From Opitutaceae bacterium (GTDB lineage: Bacteria > Verrucomicrobiota > Verrucomicrobiia > Opitutales > Opitutaceae), in contig JAEUGY010000058.1 of the NCBI GenBank assembly GCA_016794625.1, positions 1 through 64,000 of the forward strand: DNA of 64,000 nt. The letters are read 5' to 3'. Numbering within the stretch: position 1 is the first letter of the stretch; the number at the start of each line of letters is the position of its first letter. Positions 1-8,841 of this stretch are shown one piece after another. The notes under the pieces were generated by a model. It had not been told where the DNA came from, did not search any database, and saw nothing but the letters and a program-made list of their open reading frames with translations. A program made the translations under genes and the position numbers.

Positions 1-18
1 GCCCGATCCCTGTAGCGG

Positions 19-33
19 AACGGGGAACCCGTT
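19..33 (-). repeat. TTC-loop hairpin repeat, single copy
   Basis: An inverted repeat reads AACGGG-GAA-CCCGTT on the plus strand, which is AACGGG-TTC-CCCGTT on the minus strand. The flanks (GCTAC after the hairpin and ACGA before it on the minus strand) match the copies further on at 1645-1935. This is the first copy of the family in the window and it lies in non-coding sequence at the window edge. Confidence 0.75.
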
Positions 34-205
34 TCGTGCCTTGGCGTTGCGGAAACGCTCTCCCAGCCCCTCAACACACGCGCCAAAGCAACCCAGCCCG
101 CCAAAGCATCCCTGCCAGCCGGCCCGCTTGCTTCCGAGCGAGATCGTGCTCCCAAATACGAACACCCGCCAACCCGGAGCGCGCAGGGTGCGCGGTGTTG
201 AAGTC

Positions 206-988
206 TCAACTCTCAGCACTCGCAACACATTGCGCTGCGTGATGCATTAAGAACGCGGGGTCTGGAGAGAACTTCTTTGGCAAAAGGAGCGGCTGTCCTT
301 CTCGTTGAGTCAGCCAATCAACTGTGGACGCGCTCTGACCTTTCGCGGCTCGCAAAGTGGGGGAGAAGCGAATCAATCCGACGGGATCGATCCACATGAG
401 ATGGCGGTCAAACGCGCGGTCGTGCAACGCATTGAGGCAAAGTCCGTTCTTTGGATTCAATCTATTCTTCTTATCGACGGCCCAAGGTAGAATGTGGCTG
501 GCCGTCAAGAGTGCCGGTGATGTGAGACCCGTGACACAGCAGCGGAAATCGAAAGCCGAAAGCACACGACGCCGAAAAAAACTCTGGTTAGCGCGGACCA
601 TCACCAACGCCGTGCGCTCGATGCCTTCTGGCGGAAGGTCATTGGTCTGGATTTCTGAAACTTCTTCCAGAGTTTTTCCGCTCCATTCAGCCAATACTTG
701 GTCACTTTCCAGGGCGAGCGCTTCAGGATCCCGAATATAGGCCTCCCAAATCTCTGCCTCCCCTTTGGCGCCATGTGACATACCCTTAATGTTGCGCCTC
801 TGCAGCACGGGGTCGAGACGGGCAAAGTTAGCCAGTTTAAGCGACACAGCGTTCACACCACGACCGATCAACGCTGCCAGTTCCTGAAGCTTCGGGTTGC
901 CGGTGTGAATCGAGCCAAAGGGTATCTCGTTGTAGAGACGAAACGCGAGCAAGTGCTGCGCGCGAGTCCAATTGGGGTTCTTGTTCAT
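206..988 (-). CDS. HNH endonuclease family protein
   Basis: A 260-residue protein with a C-terminal HNH nuclease core. The core runs from the Cys pair at residues 150-151, through the ASH motif (His164) and NPKNGLCLN around residues 178-186, to the LHDRAFD stretch with His189. The N-terminal 120 residues are helical and may recognise DNA or a partner. HNH proteins of this layout occur among orphan restriction-type nucleases and defence genes; no methylase is nearby. The start was put at the ATG at 986-988 because it overlaps the stop of the upstream gene as ATGA, a sign of translational coupling; an in-frame ATG 13 codons upstream is possible. The fold is well supported. The biological target is unknown. 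Confidence 0.8.
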   Translation of the reverse strand: MNKNPNWTRAQHLLAFRLYNEIPFGSIHTGNPKLQELAALIGRGVNAVSLKLANFARLDPVLQRRNIKGMSHGAKGEAEIWEAYIRDPEALALESDQVLAEWSGKTLEEVSEIQTNDLPPEGIERTALVMVRANQSFFRRRVLSAFDFRCCVTGLTSPALLTASHILPWAVDKKNRLNPKNGLCLNALHDRAFDRHLMWIDPVGLIRFSPTLRAAKGQSASTVDWLTQREGQPLLLPKKFSPDPAFLMHHAAQCVASAES

Positions 989-1488
989 GGCACTTCTTGG
1001 GCAAGATCTTGTTCCACCGTCCGCCATGCCTCTCTTGGCCCGTAGAGGCGCGAGATGATCTCACAGTCGGCTGGATCGGCGAGGTCAAAAACGGGGCGGT
1101 CGATCTCACCGACGACATAAGCTCCCCAATAGTCGACGAGGAAACGCTCAGCGATGAAGGCAAAATCATGCCCGTCTTCATCCTTCCCGATCTCCGCGGT
1201 CGGATTGTCGTCACTGAAATAGCCGACAACGCGACCGCCAAAGGTATCGGCAACACGACGTGCACTCGTCGTACATTGAAACACAGGGTCTCCATCGGCC
1301 CAGACCCACTCGCCTCCTGGCCCACCTTCCGTTACTTCGTTATCAAGTTGCTCGAGAAACGCGAAGAGAGAGTCCCGATTGAGCGGATCAGGTGTCGCGG
1401 GAAAAGGCTCCACGCGAACAAGGCTTTGAAGTTTGCGGCCCGGTTCAAGGTTGGAGTCCAAACAACCCGTCGACGTAAAAAGACGCAT
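985..1488 (-). CDS. Small hypothetical protein with possible Cys/His/Asp triad
   Basis: A 167-residue protein not recognised by name. Cys72 (in FQCTTSA), His107 (in DGHDFAFI) and Asp119 (in FLVDYWG) are spaced like the catalytic triad of papain-fold or transglutaminase-like proteins, where His and Asp sit on adjacent strands after a Cys-headed helix. This is inference from spacing alone. There is no signal peptide or membrane segment. Its stop overlaps the start of the HNH nuclease gene by four bases, so the two are probably made together. An in-frame ATG 16 codons upstream (1536) exists, but the chosen start gives the more usual N-terminus. Other options are an immunity protein or a specificity subunit for the nuclease. 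Confidence 0.6.
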   Translation of the reverse strand: MRLFTSTGCLDSNLEPGRKLQSLVRVEPFPATPDPLNRDSLFAFLEQLDNEVTEGGPGGEWVWADGDPVFQCTTSARRVADTFGGRVVGYFSDDNPTAEIGKDEDGHDFAFIAERFLVDYWGAYVVGEIDRPVFDLADPADCEIISRLYGPREAWRTVEQDLAQEVP

Positions 1489-2006
1489 AGAACCCAATCG
1501 CTCGGGTTCCCATACCCCCGCAACAGCCGTGAACAAACGGTGCGTTCCCGCGAATCAAAGACGCCTCGATGCTCGGACGACCGTCCTTGTGCACCCCTAC
1601 CGTTCGCCTTCCGCGTCTTCGCGCTTCATCCCACCGACTGAAGAAACGGGTTCCCCGTTCCTCTACGCCAATCCGTCCTTCGCCTCCCTCCTCCGCGACT
1701 CCGCGCATCCTTGTTTTCCCAACCCCCAAACACGAAACGGGTTCCCCGTTCCGCTACATCGATCCGTCATTCCCGATCCGACTTTCGCGTCTTCGCGACT
1801 TTGCGCTTCCCACCGCTCCGGATAAAGAAACGGGTTCCCCGTTCCTCTGCTCCATTCCATCCTTCGCGTCCGTTCCCCGCGGCTCCGCATCGCCGCGTTT
1901 TCCCAACCCCCAAACCACGAAACGGGTTCCCCGTTCCGCACCATCGATCCGTTCGACTTCAGCGTTAGAAACTCAGCGTTCAGCGTTGAGCGTTCAACCC
2001 GCCCCT
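1489..2006. repeat. Array of four TTC-loop hairpin repeats, about 92 bp apart
   Basis: No gene was found here. Four copies of the hairpin AACGGG-TTC-CCCGTT lie at 1645-1659, 1736-1750, 1829-1843 and 1921-1935, all in the same orientation. Copies 1 and 3 have the flanks AAGAAA and TTCCTCT; copies 2 and 4 have CACGAAA and TTCCGC. The array is therefore two alternating units, a higher-order repeat of about 184 bp. The DNA between hairpins is also similar from unit to unit (for example CCCAACCCCCAAA before copies 2 and 4). Confidence 0.8.
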
Positions 2007-3185
2007 CTACGGGGCGGGACGCGGCACCGCGATCAGATCGATGTGGAATGATCGGCCGGGCTGTCCCACGGACTTCACTCCGACCGCCGACGCCGCCGGT
2101 GGGCGCGTGGGGTCGTAGTACACGGCCCGGATCTCGTTGAGCAGGCCGCGCTCCGGCGTCTCTTCGAGGAAGTAGGTCGCCTTGACCAAGTGACGAAAAC
2201 TGCTGCCGGCTTCAAAGAGCGTCCCGCCGAGTTGCTCAAAGATGCGTTTCCACTGTTCGCGGTAGGCTTGCTCACCCGGGCCGGCGTCGATCCCGCCAAG
2301 CACAATCAGCGGGGTGCCGGCGGACACGATCGCCACATGACTGAAGCGGGGGGAACTCGGTTTGCCCGGCAGGGTTACGAAGGTCACCCCTTCTCCCGGC
2401 GGCGTCTTCAATCCGCGTCCCGCCACCACCAATTCAATTTCAGCCGGCAGCGTCGCCACCCACTCCATCATCACAATGGCCGGCAGGCGCCCCCCGGCGA
2501 AACCCGCCTCAATCGCTGCGCGCGCCGCAGCGTGCCCGGAAAAGGGATGGATGAACGCCTTCACTTGTACGACGTCCGACGGTGCCAGCCCTAAACCAGC
2601 GACCGTCCGGTGCAAACTCTCCATCGTCCGGCGCACGCTGTCCGTCAAACCGTCACCGCGCTCCGCCTGCCCGGAGATGAACACTTTGGGTCCCGGCGGG
2701 AGAATCGCGCCACCCTCGGGCGACGCCCCGTCACCGCTCATCGACGGAGCCACGGCCGCCATCGCCTCAAACGCCACCCGCGCACCCGGTACGGCGAGCG
2801 GGGTCGTGGTCCAGGTCACCGCTGGTGGATACGCGGCAAACCGCGAGGCCACCACCGCCGCCACGGCTTCATAGTCACGCTCCTCCACCAAGTAACCCTG
2901 AAGCCGCACCACGGTTTGCCCGGATCCGCCGGCCTTCACCACGTCGCGCACCAAAAGGTCCAGCGCCTCCTCGGCCTGACGGACCACCGCGGCGGTCACC
3001 TCCGTGGCCACCACCATGCGCGAAAAGAAGAGCGGTCCCTCGGGCACCCGCACAAAGTCCGCCGTCCCGCTTCCGTCGGCGCGAGCCCGGCGCACCAAGG
3101 ACACCGCCGGCGCACCTCCCGGCTGGGCCAGGCCCGTTTCCACCCCGACCAGCGCCCCCAGCAACATCCAGTGGACCCACGTCAT
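2007..3185 (-). CDS. Exported protein with two RidA (YjgF/L-PSP) domains
   Basis: A 392-residue protein. The start is the ATG at 3183-3185, which opens a signal-peptide-like segment (MTWVHWMLLGALVGVETGLA) followed by the mature protein. Two RidA-type domains follow: a weaker one at about residues 30-200 and a clearer C-terminal one ending in the conserved pattern of KATYFLEE, then RPPAASAVGV. RidA proteins normally hydrolyse reactive enamine or imine intermediates in the cytoplasm as trimers. A tandem, apparently exported form is unusual and its substrate is unknown. The open frame runs on upstream through repeat DNA, but that stretch has no protein character. The gene stands alone between two fields of hairpin repeats and points away from the fucosidase operon. 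Confidence 0.75.
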   Translation of the reverse strand: MTWVHWMLLGALVGVETGLAQPGGAPAVSLVRRARADGSGTADFVRVPEGPLFFSRMVVATEVTAAVVRQAEEALDLLVRDVVKAGGSGQTVVRLQGYLVEERDYEAVAAVVASRFAAYPPAVTWTTTPLAVPGARVAFEAMAAVAPSMSGDGASPEGGAILPPGPKVFISGQAERGDGLTDSVRRTMESLHRTVAGLGLAPSDVVQVKAFIHPFSGHAAARAAIEAGFAGGRLPAIVMMEWVATLPAEIELVVAGRGLKTPPGEGVTFVTLPGKPSSPRFSHVAIVSAGTPLIVLGGIDAGPGEQAYREQWKRIFEQLGGTLFEAGSSFRHLVKATYFLEETPERGLLNEIRAVYYDPTRPPAASAVGVKSVGQPGRSFHIDLIAVPRPAP

Positions 3186-3718
3186 GCCCGCGAACCGATC
3201 ACAATCCCCTCTCCCGCGCAACCCCAGCCAGCCCCTCCGGGGAGGGGCTGGAATGACGAATGACGAATTCCGAATGACGAATGGGGCAGCCCCGGAGGGA
3301 CGGGACGGGCGAATAAAGAAACGCGTTCCGCGTTCTTCGACCGGTTCGAGAGTAGCGGAAGGCGGAACGCCTTTCGAATTCGGCAGATGGTCGCGTTGGT
3401 TTGCGGGATCGCCCCGTAGCGGAAGGCTGAAAGCCTTTCGTTCCGATGAGCCCCGCGCCGCGAAGCCGGAAAGAAACGCGTTCCGCGTTCCTCTACATTC
3501 GAATCCGGCTGACCGCTGACCTCTCGCCTTTTGTCCGACCTTCACTTTTCGCCCTTCACTCTTCGCCCTTCGCACCTCCAGCCCCGGACCTCGTTTCGCG
3601 GCGTTCGTTTCCGGTTGACTATATATCGCATGATATATCGGCTTTGCGGCAACCCTGTCTCGTCCGCGCCACACCGGCCCCCGTTGCGGCAGCCTTTCCC
3701 TGGTTTTCTTCGTCTCTC
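3186..3718. repeat. Four TTC-loop hairpin repeats with paired stem changes
   Basis: Non-coding. Hairpins lie at 3320-3334 (AACGCG-TTC-CGCGTT), 3359-3373 (minus strand AAGGCG-TTC-CGCCTT), 3423-3437 (minus strand AAGGCT-TTC-AGCCTT) and 3475-3489 (AACGCG-TTC-CGCGTT). Against the 1645-1935 copies, stem bases change in pairs while the TTC loop stays fixed. The copies form two opposite-facing pairs. The last 100 bases hold the operator candidate listed separately and the leader of the dehydrogenase gene. Confidence 0.8.
3621..3641 (+). promoter_or_regulatory. Operator candidate A of the fucose locus
   Basis: The core TATATCGCATGATATATCG (3622-3640) contains a perfect palindrome, ATATATC-GCAT-GATATAT. 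It fits the pattern TATAYCG, eight or nine bases, TATC shared with 16790-16810, 16614-16634 and 24536-24556. A TTGACT box sits directly before it (3615-3620). It lies 78 bp upstream of the dehydrogenase start and probably controls the dehydrogenase-GH95-GH29 operon. The size and palindrome suit a LacI- or GntR-type regulator, but no such gene is in the window apart from a YtrA-type one with a different site. Confidence 0.6.
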
Positions 3719-4765
3719 ATGCAAGCCCTCGTCCTGACCGACAAAAAGCAGTTTGAACTGCAGTCCCTGCCGACTCCGACTCCCGGACCGGACGAGGTGC
3801 TGATCGCCGTGCGGGCGTGCGGGATTTGCGGGAGCGATGTCCATGGCATGGATGGCTCCACCGGCCGGCGCCGGCCGCCCATCGTCATGGGGCACGAGGC
3901 CGCCGGGGTCATCGCCGGACTCGGAGCAAACGTGACGGGTTGGCGCGCCGGGGACCGCGTGACGTTCGATTCAACGATCTCCTGCGGTCATTGCCCGCAC
4001 TGCCGGCGGGGCGAGGTCAATCTCTGCGATCATCGTCGGGTGCTCGGCGTCTCCTGCGAGGAGTACCGGCAGGCGGGCGCGTTCGCCGACTACGTGGTCG
4101 TGCCGGCGCGCATCCTCTACCGGCTGCCGGACGCGCTCTCCTTCGAGGAGGCCGCCTTGATCGAGCCCTTCACCATCGCCTTCCATGCCGTCCGGCGCCA
4201 CCCGGTGCGGCTGAACGACAGCGCCCTCATCATCGGCTGCGGCATGATCGGGCTGGCGCTGCTCCAAACGACCCGGCTCGCCGGCTTTGGACGTATCGTC
4301 GCGGTGGACACCGCCTCCGACCGGCTGCGTCAGGCGAAGGAGCTCGGCGCCGACGACATCGTCAACTCGGCCGAGGGCGACGTCCTCGCCACGCTGCTCC
4401 GTCTGACCGAGGGGCGGGGATTCGACCACGTCTTCGAGGCCGTCGGCATCGCCCCGACGGTCGACCTCGCCGTGCGCGCCGCGCGCAAGGGGGGCGCCGT
4501 CACCCTGGTCGGCAATGTCACCCCGAGTGTGCCGATGCCGCTGCAGCTGGTGGTGACGCGGGAGCTTTCGCTCGCCGGCTCGTGCGCCTCGGCCGGTGAA
4601 TACCCGGCCTGCCTCGACTTGATGGCGCGCGGCGCGCTCTCGGCCAAGCCGCTGCTCAGCGCGGTGGCTCCGCTGCGCGAGGGAGCTTCCTGGTTCGACC
4701 GGCTCTACCAGCGGGAACCAGGCCTGCTCAAGGTCATCCTCGCCCCCGACGCCCAGCCGGCATAA
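3719..4765 (+). CDS. Zinc-dependent medium-chain dehydrogenase
   Basis: A 348-residue cytoplasmic zinc alcohol dehydrogenase of the sorbitol/threonine/galactonate dehydrogenase group. Visible features are the catalytic zinc motif CGICGSDVHG, the GHEAAG motif, the four-Cys structural zinc loop CGHCPHCRRGEVNLC, and a Rossmann segment ALIIGCGMIGLALLQ followed by an acidic residue (VAVDTASDR), which favours NAD. The start ATG was chosen because the conserved domain begins at once with MQALVLTD. The stop lies 20 bp before the GH95 gene, so it heads an operon with two fucosidases. In that context it may oxidise L-fucose, L-fuconate or a keto-deoxy sugar acid. That substrate is inferred from neighbours; the family assignment is firm. 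Confidence 0.85.
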   Translation: MQALVLTDKKQFELQSLPTPTPGPDEVLIAVRACGICGSDVHGMDGSTGRRRPPIVMGHEAAGVIAGLGANVTGWRAGDRVTFDSTISCGHCPHCRRGEVNLCDHRRVLGVSCEEYRQAGAFADYVVVPARILYRLPDALSFEEAALIEPFTIAFHAVRRHPVRLNDSALIIGCGMIGLALLQTTRLAGFGRIVAVDTASDRLRQAKELGADDIVNSAEGDVLATLLRLTEGRGFDHVFEAVGIAPTVDLAVRAARKGGAVTLVGNVTPSVPMPLQLVVTRELSLAGSCASAGEYPACLDLMARGALSAKPLLSAVAPLREGASWFDRLYQREPGLLKVILAPDAQPA

Positions 4766-4785
4766 GTCGTCCTCCACCCCGCTTT

Positions 4786-7326
4786 ATGAACGCCTCCTCA
4801 TCCCTTTTCCCCGTCTTCCGTCCGTGTCTCGTCCTCGGTCTGCTGCTGCTCGGTCTCACCGGACTGCGCGCCCAGGAGGCTCCGCAGGGAGCCGCGATCC
4901 CCGACAAGGACAGCGAGGTGCACCCGCCAGACGCAGTCATCAGCGGCACCGCCCAACCTCCCGCCTCCTCCATGGCCTGGTGGTACCGCACGCCCGCCAC
5001 CAAGTTCTGGGAAGGGGTGCCGATCGCGACCGGGCGGTTCGGCGCCATGCTCTATGGGCGCGTCCGCGACGAAATCATCCCGTTCAACGACGAGACGCTC
5101 TGGACCGGGCAGCCCTACAATGCAGTCAATCCCAAGGCCTTGTCCTCGCTTCCAGAGATTCGCCGGCTGATCGCCGAGGAAAAGTTCGGCGAGGCCGCCG
5201 AACTCGCCACTCATCTGATCAGTCATCCGGTGCCAGTCGTGCAGACGTATCAGGCGATGGGACGCCTGCACCTGCGCTTCGACGGTCACGAGGCGGTGCA
5301 GGACTACCGACGGGAGCTGGACATGGACTCCGCCATCGCCCGCGTGGTCTATCGCATCGGCGACGCCCGCTTCACCCGCGAGGCCTTCGCCAGCTACCCG
5401 GATCAAGTCGTGGTCGTGCGTCTGACCTGCGACCGGCCGGGCCAGCTGACCTTCAACACCCTCCTGAGCAGCCTCCATGCGTCCGCCGTCACCCGCACCC
5501 TCGGGGCGGACACCCTGCTGATCGAGGGCGGCGTCTCCGAACCCAACCCGGAAATCCCCAGCCGGATGCGCTGGCAGGGCCGCCTCCGCGTCCTCGCCGA
5601 GGGCGGCACCGTGCGCGCCGTCCGCGACGGCCAGAACCTCGCCCTGCGCGTCGAAAAGGCGGACTCCGTCACCCTCATCCTCGCCGGCGCCACCAACTAT
5701 GTGAACTGGAACGACCTCACGGCCGATCCCGACGCCCGCTGCGCGGACTACCTGCGCGGCGCCACCGCCCGCTCCTTCGGCACCCTGCGCGACCGGCACC
5801 TCGCCGACTACCAGCCGCTGTTCCGCGCCTGCCGGCTGGACCTGGGGAGAACCCCGGAGGCCAATGACGACACCACGACCCGCATGGACCGCATCCGCGC
5901 CGGGGCCGCCGATCCTCACTACACAGCTCAGTATTTTCAATACGGTCGCTACCTGCTCATCGCCGACTCCCGTCCCGGCACGATGGCGTTCAACAACCAC
6001 AACATCTGGCTCGATGACCTCAAGGGCCGCTGGCGCGGCCGCTGGACCCTCAACATCAACATCCAGGAGTGCTACTGGCCCGCGGAAACCACCGGCCTGC
6101 AAAGCACGGTCGAATCCCTGCTCAGCTTCATCCAGGACCTCGCCGCCAGCGGCGCCCGCACCGCCCGGGGCGTGTACGGCGCCCGCGGCTGGACGGCGCA
6201 CCACGGCACCGACGTCTGGATGAACACGGCCATGACCGACCGGGTCTTCCACGGCATGGCACCGATGATGGGGGTCTGGCTGACGCAGCACCTCTGGGAG
6301 CACTACCTGTTCGATCCGAATCCCGACTACCTGCGCCGGATCTATCCGCTGCTCAAGGGGGCGTCGGAATTCGCCCTCGACATGCTGGTCGAGGAGCCCA
6401 CGCACAAGTGGCTGGTCCCCTCGCCTTCCGGTTCGCCCGAGAATGGCTTCGTCCTCGTGAACGGCCGCGCGCTGCTGCACGACGGCAAACCCAAGCCACC
6501 GGAGGGCGTGCGGAACTCGATCACCATGGGGGTCGCCATGGACAACCAGCTGCTGCGCGATGTCTTCACCCAGACCCTGCTGGCCGCGACCGAACTCGGC
6601 GTCGACGCGCCTCTGCAGTCTGAGCTGCGCGCCGCCCTGCCGCGTCTTGCCCCGCACCAGGTGCGCGCCGACGGCACATTGATGGAGTGGCTCAAACCCT
6701 GGAAGGAATTCGATCCGAAGCACCGGCATGTGTCCCACCTCTACGCGTTCTACCCGAGCAACCAGATCACCCGCCGCGGCACCCCGGCACTGGCGGAGGC
6801 CGTGCGCAAATCACTGGTCATCCGGGATGATCCCGCCGGCTGGACGGGCGCGTGGCGGGTCAACCTGCAGGCGCGTCTCGGCGAGGCGGAGGAGTGCTAC
6901 CGCGTACTCCGTCACTTGCAGACCAGCATCAGCAAACATCCGGCTCCGGAGGACAGCGACCGGGTGCCTTCGATGGAAGGCAACCAGGCGATCCAAGGCA
7001 TCACCGCCGGGATCGTGGAAATGCTGCTGCAGTCCCACGCCGGCGAAATCGAGCTGCTTCCGGCCCTGCCCAAGGCCTGGCCGCGCGGCTCCATCCAGGG
7101 CCTGCGGGCCCGGGGTGGATACGGCGTCGACCTGGCTTGGTCCGGGGGCCGGCTCGCGTCCGCCACGCTGCGCGCCTCGCGCGACGGCACCTGCCGGCTG
7201 CGCACGGCTCAACTGGTCACCCTCACGCACGACGGTCGTCCGGTCGCCCTGCGCACGATCGAGCCGGGCGTTGTTGAATTCACCACCACCGCCGGCGCCG
7301 TCTATGCGGTGACTCCCCAATCCTGA
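4786..7326 (+). CDS. GH95 family alpha-L-fucosidase/galactosidase-type glycosidase
   Basis: An 846-residue exported enzyme. A signal peptide (about residues 1-29, ending LRAQ) precedes the family N-terminal domain beginning WWYRTPATKFWEGVPIATGR. The (alpha/alpha)6 barrel carries the LNIN-IQECYWPAE stretch, with the two Asn that assist the base in GH95 enzymes, and PSGSPENGF, with the family acid Glu. At the place where GH95 proteins usually read DGN, this protein reads MEGN (Glu731), a conservative change at or next to the expected catalytic base. It may be a GH95 branch with altered activity, for example on L-galactosides. The gene lies 20 bp after the dehydrogenase and 12 bp before a GH29 gene, so it is clearly co-transcribed. 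Confidence 0.85.
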   Translation: MNASSSLFPVFRPCLVLGLLLLGLTGLRAQEAPQGAAIPDKDSEVHPPDAVISGTAQPPASSMAWWYRTPATKFWEGVPIATGRFGAMLYGRVRDEIIPFNDETLWTGQPYNAVNPKALSSLPEIRRLIAEEKFGEAAELATHLISHPVPVVQTYQAMGRLHLRFDGHEAVQDYRRELDMDSAIARVVYRIGDARFTREAFASYPDQVVVVRLTCDRPGQLTFNTLLSSLHASAVTRTLGADTLLIEGGVSEPNPEIPSRMRWQGRLRVLAEGGTVRAVRDGQNLALRVEKADSVTLILAGATNYVNWNDLTADPDARCADYLRGATARSFGTLRDRHLADYQPLFRACRLDLGRTPEANDDTTTRMDRIRAGAADPHYTAQYFQYGRYLLIADSRPGTMAFNNHNIWLDDLKGRWRGRWTLNINIQECYWPAETTGLQSTVESLLSFIQDLAASGARTARGVYGARGWTAHHGTDVWMNTAMTDRVFHGMAPMMGVWLTQHLWEHYLFDPNPDYLRRIYPLLKGASEFALDMLVEEPTHKWLVPSPSGSPENGFVLVNGRALLHDGKPKPPEGVRNSITMGVAMDNQLLRDVFTQTLLAATELGVDAPLQSELRAALPRLAPHQVRADGTLMEWLKPWKEFDPKHRHVSHLYAFYPSNQITRRGTPALAEAVRKSLVIRDDPAGWTGAWRVNLQARLGEAEECYRVLRHLQTSISKHPAPEDSDRVPSMEGNQAIQGITAGIVEMLLQSHAGEIELLPALPKAWPRGSIQGLRARGGYGVDLAWSGGRLASATLRASRDGTCRLRTAQLVTLTHDGRPVALRTIEPGVVEFTTTAGAVYAVTPQS

Positions 7327-7338
7327 CCCGCCAAGTCC

Positions 7339-8841
7339 ATGACCCGATTCACCCGTCCCCTGCTCGCCGTCCTCACCGCCGGCGCCACGCTCGCCGCCGC
7401 CACGGTGCTGACGGCTGGTCCCGATCGCGAAAAGACCCTGCGTCTGCCGGAGAGCGTGCGCAAGGGCAACGCCTCCTATGTGGAGGAGGTGCCGGACGCC
7501 GACTACCGGCACGCCTCGGAGGCGGCGCACCAGGCCTTCCGCGACATGAAGTACGGGGTGCGCATCCACTGGGGTCTGTATTCACTGCTCCCCCATGCCC
7601 GCGAATCTTGGACCTTCCTGGAGCTGCCGGACGAGGAGCGACAGAAATGGCTGGAATCGTACCGCTCATGGAACCCACAGGGCTTCAACGCCACCGCATG
7701 GATGCAGTTCTTTCAGCGCGCGGGCTTCGAGTGTTTCGCCATCACCACCAAACACCACGAGGGGTTCTCGCTCTGGGACACCAAGACCCGGGTCAAGCAG
7801 CGGCCCAACTTCAGCGTGCCGGGCAAACCGACGATCGAGAACTGCGACGTGGCCTTCAGCGTGATGGAGACCCCGTTCAAACGGGACATCATCCGTGAGC
7901 TGACCGACGCCGCTCGCCTGCACGATATCAAGATCAACCTCTATTTCTCGCACACCGACTGGTACGACGTCGCCTTCCGGCCCCACGGCCGCCATCCGAT
8001 CCAGAATGTCAGCTCCGGGAGCATCAAATCGCTGGAGGAACGCCAGAAGCGTCCGGCCGTGCTCTTTCCCGATCCGACACCCGAGGAGATCGACCACATG
8101 GTCATGCGGCACCGCGAACAGCTGCGCGAACTCATGACCCGGTACGGCAAGATCGACATGCTCTGCCTCGACATCCTGCTGGGCGAAAAGACGTGGCCGC
8201 GGATCAAGGAAACGATCAAGGAGGTCCGCCGGCTGCAGCCTGACGTCATGATCCGCAACCGCGGCATCGGCAACTACGGCGACTACTACACGCCCGAGCG
8301 CGTGGTGCCGGGTGACAAGGCGGCGACGGCGCTGCCCTGGATGGTGATTTATCCGCTCGGACGGAATTTTTCCTGGGAAGGCGAGGCGAAGGAACACAAG
8401 GGTGCAAAGTGGGTGGTCGACAACCTCGTCGAGTCCGTGGCCAAGGGAGGCAACTTCATGGTCGGGATCGGACCGAATGGGAACGGCACCTTCCATCCCG
8501 AGGCCATCCGGCAGCTCGAAGAGGTCGGAGCCTGGCTCAAGATCAATGGCGAGGGGATCTGGGGCACTCACGAGCGCCCCGGCGATGGCTGGCGGGAGGG
8601 CGACGCGGTGCGCTTCACCGCGGGCAACGATGGCCGTCACGTGTACGTCCACTTGCTCACGCGCCCCGCCGGCCCGGTCAAGCTCACCACCGTACGCGCC
8701 CGCCCGGGTTCCACCCTCCGCCTACTCGGTCACGCCGCGCCGCTGACGTGGAGCGAGAGCGGCGGCACCCTGACGATCGATTTCCCCGCCGACGCCCCCC
8801 CCGCCCTCGCCTACGTGCTCAAAATCGAGCTCCCACGCTGA
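7339..8841 (+). CDS. GH29 alpha-L-fucosidase
   Basis: A 500-residue exported glycosidase with a signal peptide of about 25 residues. GH29 hallmarks are KYGVRIHWGLYS, TTKHHEGFSLWDT and the strand KIDMLCLDILLG, whose Asp278 is at the nucleophile position. A small C-terminal beta domain follows, as in most family members. It releases terminal alpha-L-fucose with retention of configuration, and in this operon it should act with the GH95 enzyme on fucosylated oligosaccharides in the periplasm or at the surface. It is the last gene of the dehydrogenase-GH95-GH29 operon. No hairpin terminator was seen after it; the following DNA is repeat-rich. The second GH29 gene at 22904-24457 is a distant paralogue. 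Confidence 0.88.
   Translation: MTRFTRPLLAVLTAGATLAAATVLTAGPDREKTLRLPESVRKGNASYVEEVPDADYRHASEAAHQAFRDMKYGVRIHWGLYSLLPHARESWTFLELPDEERQKWLESYRSWNPQGFNATAWMQFFQRAGFECFAITTKHHEGFSLWDTKTRVKQRPNFSVPGKPTIENCDVAFSVMETPFKRDIIRELTDAARLHDIKINLYFSHTDWYDVAFRPHGRHPIQNVSSGSIKSLEERQKRPAVLFPDPTPEEIDHMVMRHREQLRELMTRYGKIDMLCLDILLGEKTWPRIKETIKEVRRLQPDVMIRNRGIGNYGDYYTPERVVPGDKAATALPWMVIYPLGRNFSWEGEAKEHKGAKWVVDNLVESVAKGGNFMVGIGPNGNGTFHPEAIRQLEEVGAWLKINGEGIWGTHERPGDGWREGDAVRFTAGNDGRHVYVHLLTRPAGPVKLTTVRARPGSTLRLLGHAAPLTWSESGGTLTIDFPADAPPALAYVLKIELPR

Noticed and set aside
4798..6738. A 646-codon minus-strand open frame opposite the GH95 gene
   Set aside because: Composition is typical of a shadow frame and the GH95 motifs on the plus strand are complete.
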